NCBI GenBank assembly: GCA_029817715.1
Contig: JARUPY010000190.1
Coordinates: forward strand, 3,162,001 to 3,226,000
Direction of reading: 5' to 3'
Source: Melastoma dodecandrum
Lineage: Eukaryota; Streptophyta; Magnoliopsida; Myrtales; Melastomataceae
DNA length: 64,000 bases
Shown here in pieces: positions 58,147-64,000 of this stretch; the stretch's first letter is position 1, and every line of letters starts with the position of its first letter. The position numbers and the translations under genes were made by a program. Under the pieces are notes generated by a model. The model was not told the DNA's origin. It did not search any database and saw nothing but the letters and a program-made list of their open reading frames with translations.

Positions 58147-60600
58147 TCAAGAGTCTGATCCATCAAGTATATCAGTATCAGAACTAAAGCGGCTTTCGCT
58201 GTCATTAATCGCAGCTAAACCTTCAATAATCACAAATACCAACACACTCAACGACATAGACCAAGTATAGGTGCGCAGCATGGAAATTACATAAGAATGT
58301 CCGAATAACTCTTCACTTACATTCACCATAGTCAGCTTCATGAGACGTGGGATCATCGGTAGGGAATTCAACTTAGGGCAGTCCTTGATGCATAATGACG
58401 AGAGGTTGTTGAAAGGCTGCACGTCATTTGCATCCTCGGCTAGGCTTCGTCCAGAACCTGACTCCAGATGCTCGAGATCTGGCAGCCCTTGAATTGTCAA
58501 CTTCTTTAGATGAGGCAGATGATCAAACAGGGGCAGATATATGCAATTTTCGCATCCAATCAGTGCTATCTCAACTAGATTTGGCAAGAGAGTTGAGAGT
58601 TGAGTCATCCATTGAGGAAACTGGGTACCCCCGTAGTTGTGGATTCTTAGTCCTTTCAGATTCGGGTGTGGCTGGAGCTTCTCTAATAACCATATATATG
58701 TCGGTAGATTCATGAATCGTAGTTCAACAGACTCTAAATAGGATTTCTTATTCAGCAATCCGTCCGATCCTTCGTCCATGAACTCTTCATCATAACAGCC
58801 CAGGTTTCTGATTTCGAGGCTTCCTCTGATATCGTTCAGCTTACAAAGATCAGTGAGGCCAGCAGAATCAGCTTTTTTGCTTGAATCATCAGGAGGCAAG
58901 ATGAAGTCGGTGAGTATGTTGAGGCATTTCAAGTCGCAGAGTCCCCTTGGAATGAGAGACAATTTCCAGCAGCCGTCGATGCAGAGATGCCTGAGAGCGG
59001 ACAAGTTATTCATTTTAGGGGGCAATTCCGTGAGGGAAGAACAACCTGAGAGCTTGAGGGTCTGCAAGTTCAGCAGTCGGATGATCGCTGGAGGAAGCAT
59101 TTGGAGCGTGCTGTTGCCAGATAGATCGACGTATCTCAGATGCTTCAGCTTCCAAACACCTTATGGCAACACATCTGCCTTCATATCATGAAGATCTAAC
59201 ACACGCATGCGGTATCTCTTGTGGTTTAGTTTAGTGATGAGACTGCTGTATATTGCCCCCTGTCGGATACGATCTTCCTCGAAATGAAGAAATGTTCGCA
59301 GCTTGTCGTCTTGGAAATTGTAGTTCGCTAGAGCTTGCCCATAATCTTTAATTGATCGATGTCGAGAATATTTTTTCCCATAGACCGGTAAATGAACACG
59401 GTAAGCCAGACACTCCCAACCAGCGATGGAAGGAGCCAATTATTGGGCATGGGGATGCAGAGTTACAGATTTTACCTTCCCAAAAATATCGGATTTCTTA
59501 ACTCGGAACAGCTCTTCCCGGAGCAGTACATCCAAGTAATGGTAGGCGATATCCTCCAATGGCCGACGGTCATCTTCGTCCTCACGGTCGTTGTGGATAA
59601 ATCCAAGGGAGATCCAGAGCTGGGCCAGGGTATGAGGGTTGATGGGGTGATCACTTGGGAACAAGGAACAGAGGGCGAAGCACTGTTTAATCCTTGGGGA
59701 AAGATTGTTGTAACTCTTCCCTACCCGACTTGTTAAATCAGCGTACGGATAACCTCCACGAAGCAAAAGAGATAATGCTGAATCTGGAGAATTACGTAGA
59801 ATGTTGAGAAGACGGGACCAAACCTCACCAGCAGGAGGAGGAGGTTGGAGGGACAAGTAACCTCCCACTGCCTTTATCTTCCTCGGATTCCCCCTGCATT
59901 TATCAATGATATCTCCCGCGATTTCAAGGATTTCAGGGTTGTTGAATAAATTATGATAACCCTCCCTTCCCAGGGAAACTGTTTCCGTCAGTAGTACCAC
60001 AGCTTCTTCCCGATCCATCCTTTCACTACGAACATCATTTAAAGCCGGCGCCCAACAATTTAAAACCGTCATGAGGATTTTGCTCCCACTGGCAACTCCT
60101 CCCTCCAGCAAACTCTTGAAGCTTAACCACCACACCACTGAATCGCTAGCTAAAATCCCATCTCTGGCAGATATATTTTCGAGAACGAAGAGGTACCTCT
60201 TGCTATCATCGAGAAGCCTTGCTATAAGATGAATTGACTGCTCCCATCCAAACACCTCCCCCTCTTCCTCATCTTCCTCTTCCCTTAGACTACCTATGAT
60301 TTCCCGTGCCACCCTGTTCGTGTCAAAGGGACCAGCAGACACATTCACCCAGATTTTAACATCAAAATACCCACTCACCCCCGAATCCTTCATCACCTCC
60401 TGAACAAGTGCGGTTTTCCCATGACTCCAATAGCCATGTACTGTCACGGCGGCCGAGCCTCCATCCAACAGGAACCTGATAAGCTTTCCCTTCTGGTTGA
60501 CTCTCCCGAAGAACGGGATCTCGCGCGCTTCCAGGACCTCCTGAACCTCGGCCGGAATGCTATGGATGATGCTGATAAGTGGATCTGTCAGACCTCGATG
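58147..60600 (-). pseudogene. NLR-2: CC-NB-LRR fragment lacking both ends
   Basis: Reading minus it begins at about 60600 inside the linker before NB-ARC (EVQEVLEAREIPF). It then has an altered P-loop (GYWSHGKTALVQE), the FDVKIWVNVSA strand, YLFVLEN at kinase-2, CFALCSLFP and LHPHAQ. TAA replaces a Glu codon just after HAQ (59437-59439), and another TAA replaces the Lys of VLPKGVW near 59160. LRRs follow in frame to about 58300. The last about 45 residues (from HSYVISML, with a hydrophobic LSVLVFVII stretch) do not match NLR-1 and come from other DNA. The CC domain is missing. NLR-2 lacks the 34-residue duplication seen in NLR-1 and retains the bases NLR-1 has lost. Confidence 0.85.
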
Positions 60601-63013
60601 ATGCTATGGATGATGACTCGAAATTTCATGAGACAACTGTACACCTCTTTATATAACCCCGCTTGCAGAAGCAAACAGGAGCATTGAACATTGCAGCATT
60701 TCCAAGATCTAATTCAAAACTTATGATTAATGAGCATCAGTTTCCTGTCAACCCAACAACACATGTTTAATGGGAAAGATTCCCCTTTTTCTTTTGCCCA
60801 TTTCATCAACTTTTCCGGGTGATTGTCGAAAAGCATCATTAAATTATTTGAAAAAAAGTATTGCAAATAATTGTGCATGTTATCTTAAAAATATTTAACA
60901 TGTGAATTTTAATAAAAATGAAGTATTATTATTGTTTATGTCTATGTAGACTGTGAGACACAGACTGAATCAAGTCTCAGCAAATTGAGTCCAATCTACT
61001 TTAGTCGACTGAATTCTATTTACTCCTTTTTCATGTGATGGCTAAATTTTACTTTGTGTAAACAAATATAATTGTTCTCACATGAATGCACTCGTTTGAT
61101 TTATGTAAAATATGCCAAAAAAGTCCAAGATATCAAGGAGCAGTTTTTGCAAAGTTTAATACTGAGGATCTTCCAAATTTTTCGAGCTTTATCCACGTTT
61201 CAACGGAAAGTTTAATTATTTCTGTTATGGTGAGTTGTTCTTTTGGGGACTTTGTTTGACCCTAATTTTCATGCTGTCTCGACAGGCGGTTGTTTGATAT
61301 GGTTGAAATTTCTATCTAAAAGCTGCATAAAAAGGGCCCATATTCATACAAATGAGATCATCCCGCTTTCCTATAACTAGAGGAAATTACCTAAATAGTA
61401 TTATACGGGAAAAATTTGTAAAATAAGGTATATTGTTTCAAAATTTTAAAAATAATGCTTTAAATTCAGATTTATCAGTCTAAATTTACTCATAAAGAGA
61501 CTCGAACTTTAAAAGTCTGAGTTCACTTTTTATTTTTATTCCTTTTGGAACTCGGACTTATAAAGTTCGAGTTTTTTCATGCCGACTACGTAACATTATT
61601 TCCAGAATTTCGAAATTATTTATCATATTTCATAAGTTTTTTTCCCTGTTACGTTAATATTGCACGACGCTTCCTCTGCAATTAATCTTCCTGTGTCCCA
61701 CGGCTGGTGAATTCAGGCGATTACGTATAGTGGAATAAATACATTAGGCAGGTGCCGTTCCGCTGCAGTTCCTCCTAAGTAAGAGAACTGGGAATGCATT
61801 CTCCAATTTCGATGGGTTATGAAGAAACAGAATACCCCGAGGCATCAAACACCAAAGAGCAGAGAGTGCATTTCTTCTTGTACAGAAGGCCCCTAGAACA
61901 CACCGTCGGCGCGCCAATGGGTGGAAGATTTGCTTACATGGAACATGGCCTTCAACATGTTAGTGGTCTGTCTGAACTTCCGAGATTGATTAATGTATGG
62001 GTCGGGGGAGGAATTGTCAGTGGGTCTGGTTTGTGAGGTGGAATATCATGCAGTGTTGAGTAAGACAACAACAAATAATGCATGCATGCATGCTTTATAG
62101 GGGAGGTGGTGGAGTCAATTATCAGTGAATGTGTGATGTCGAGGAACAAAAATTGGGATTCCACTCCTCTTCTTTTGGGGGGTGGGGGGGGGGGGGGGGG
62201 GGGGGGGGCTCATCATTTCTCTCTGAATTTTGCTCTTAGACGTTGGACTCGGTTGGGACAATGTTCATGACAGAGTGAGATCTCCCCTCCCAGACCCTCC
62301 CCAAAGTCTTACATCGCTATCAACCACCATTGACCCAGAAAGTGGAGCACTTGAAATATTCGTGGGAGGCAGAACCCAGTTCTATGATCTCTCATATCCA
62401 TTTGCTCGAACAACCTAAGTCGACCATGACAAATGGTATTTGGTCAAAGTTGCAATAAGTGATGCAATATCCCCCATAATCTACGTTAGATTGGCTGTCA
62501 GGGTTACGATTGCTCGCCCTTACGGTGAAGTGATGACGGAGATTGGTTACAAGAGCTACGATTGCTCACTCTGATGGTGGAAGTGAAGACCAAGAACCTT
62601 TGCGAGTTCATCCAGGTCAGGGTCTAGACGTCTGTTAACTAAAATTAAAGGGAGATGATCAATGTAAATGTATCTGAGTTTGATTATCGTGTCTCACTAA
62701 ATTAATGTTTGGGATGTTTGACACGTTCTCAAAGTATCTCCTCCCTTTTATACTGAATCTTAGTGTGCTTATGATGTTTGACACGTTCTCAGAGTATCTT
62801 CCCAGATCGTTGTCTAACTGATTTCCAAAAATCTCGGTAATAAATTAATCCTGATAGACATGGCGTTTGCCCACGTCGTCTATCAGTCTGGACTCACGTA
62901 GACTCAACGTCCTCCCTCGTAGACTTGACATAAATCCATGCTTTCTCTTTGGTCTAATGGGCCCCAACACCACTCCGTACGGGCCATACTTAATTTAGGC
63001 CCAAAATATTCCG
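60601..63013. other. Intergenic, includes a G homopolymer
   Basis: AT-rich in 60700-61700. Small plus-strand ORFs at 61794-62036 and 62230-62418 have no domain I recognise. GGGGGG-T then 25 G occupies 62177-62208. Near 61490-61580 the phrase ACTCGAACTTT...AAAGTTCGAGTT is inverted, possibly a MITE remnant. Not resolved further. Confidence 0.4.
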
Positions 63014-63615
63014 TCATGTCAACGCCTTCATCACCTCTTGAACAAATGTAGTTTTCCAACACCCCCAATCGCCATTTACATCCACAACGGAATTAACTTC
63101 CGAGCCTCCATCCCACAGGTACCCGATAATCTCTCCCTTCTCGTGGACTCTCCCGATGAACGGGATCTCTTGCGCTTCCAGGACCTCCTGAACCTCGGCC
63201 GAAATGCTACAGATGATGCAGATAAGTGGATCTGTCGGACCTCGAAGGCGCCCTGCGATGGCCCGAAGCTCCCGGAGAATCCTCCATCCGAACCAACAAC
63301 TTTCTACGTGCCGGAAGAGGCGGCGTAGCTTTCCATCCCGCAGCCACAAGGGTTCCTCCACGGACAGATCCTCGAGCAGGTCCTCCGCATAATAAACGGC
63401 ATCCTTGAGCTCTCTCTAGTCCCATCCTGCAGTTGAAAGCTATAAAGGAACTTCCTTTCTACCTCGGGCAAGACCCCCTGAACGGAAGACAAGAGGTCGT
63501 GGATCTCTCGGAGTTGAGCTTCAACTCCCCATTGAGGACCGAGCGTCGCGATCGAGCCTTCCCTCAAACTCCGAAGCAAGTCGTCAACCAAGACAGTCCC
63601 CACAGCTGCAGCCAT
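63014..63615 (-). pseudogene. NLR-3: N-terminal fragment (CC to P-loop)
   Basis: ATG at 63615 (MAAAVGTVLVDDLLRSLREG). The coiled coil reads as in NLR-1 to about 63435, then a frame change joins it to EEPLWLRDGKLRRLFRHVESCWFGWR. The frame runs on to a degenerate P-loop (GDWGCWKT: the GKT glycine is lost) and VQEVMK, after which similarity ends. It overlaps NLR-2 in the linker and P-loop, so it is a separate copy. Confidence 0.87.
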
Positions 63616-63943
63616 TTGTTGCTCCACCTCCGTTCGTCTTAGTTGGGTTTGATGAAGAGAAGACAGTCGGCGGGGGGTTCTCTTGGTCCCATATATATTT
63701 TATTTGAAATGGAAGAAGAAGAAGAAGGCCGACTTACCTAAAGCAGTTTTGGATTATACCCAAAATGATAATTAATATGACTCGGAACAAAAGACTAGAG
63801 AATTAGACCCAACACCTAAATTATCGATTGAGATCAGCCTGTTTGAGTTATAGTAAATTATAATTGTGACACCAGATATTTAAGTCTCATATATATGACC
63901 CTGATTAATCCTTTATGCGGATTCGACTGAGAACAACAATCTT

Positions 63944-64000
63944 TTCAAGGCTCTGTAGATCGTCAGGCACCGGAGGCTTTTAAGGCCTTGCAGTTCCGTC
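63944..64000 (-). pseudogene. LRR part of a further NLR copy, entering at the window edge
   Basis: CTGTAGATCGTCAGGCACCG and the rest match NLR-1 at 47412-47461, encoding (minus) ELQGLKSL then CLTIY. The copy continues beyond the window, so its state cannot be judged. Confidence 0.7.

Noticed and set aside
61794..62418. Possible small gene on plus strand near the G run
   Set aside because: Three short ORFs in different frames, no family I recognise, no convincing splice sites.

Overview
This window is nuclear DNA of a eudicot plant. The gene families and transposons are plant-specific: LRR-XII receptor kinases, a PPR-DYW protein, CC-NB-LRR immune receptors, Athila-type Ty3/gypsy and Copia retrotransposons and a MULE. 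I cannot name the species. Nearly every host gene is damaged. The window reads as two decaying tandem immune-receptor clusters, both on the minus strand, interrupted by transposable elements. Identity statements come from reading the sequence by eye, not from computed alignments.

Left part (about 1-20.4 kb and 36.6-37.75 kb): a cluster of LRR receptor-like kinases. RLK-1 (2960-5670) is heavily mutated and has lost the kinase N-lobe. RLK-2 (14408-17501, one 85-bp intron) is nearly full length, but has one in-frame TAA and its ancestral ATG now reads CTG. RLK-3 and RLK-4 survive only as fragments (18590-18836, 19760-20024, 20280-20413, 37043-37750). Between RLK-1 and RLK-2 lie a broken MULE (9835-11109) with GC-rich palindromic repeats, and a PPR-DYW pseudogene (12207-14004).

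Centre (20414-36600): a rearranged Athila-like element between 5-bp AAGAT duplications, inserted in the upstream region of an RLK relic. It has a 5' LTR, a tRNA-Asp-type primer site, gag, a fully open pol, a spacer packed with TGCAGCTGCA palindromes and an extra 3' ORF. The extra ORF is split by an inverted insertion: a 1.23-kb near-perfect inverted repeat, then three minus-strand LTRs in a 2,080-bp tandem register. The right end has no LTR. It is a fold-back whose outer edge maps exactly to the base after an internal polypurine tract. This is the most unusual structure in the window.

Right part (about 38-64 kb): a cluster of CC-NB-LRR genes. NLR-1 (47052-50430) is nearly complete with two 1-bp deletions and an in-frame 34-residue duplication. 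NLR-2 (58147-60600) lacks both ends, NLR-3 (63014-63615) is an N-terminal piece, a small N-terminal scrap lies at 43838-43912, and LRR-coding sequence of a further copy enters at the right edge. Copia fragments, a small LTR-type element, minisatellites and a 25-base G run fill the gaps.
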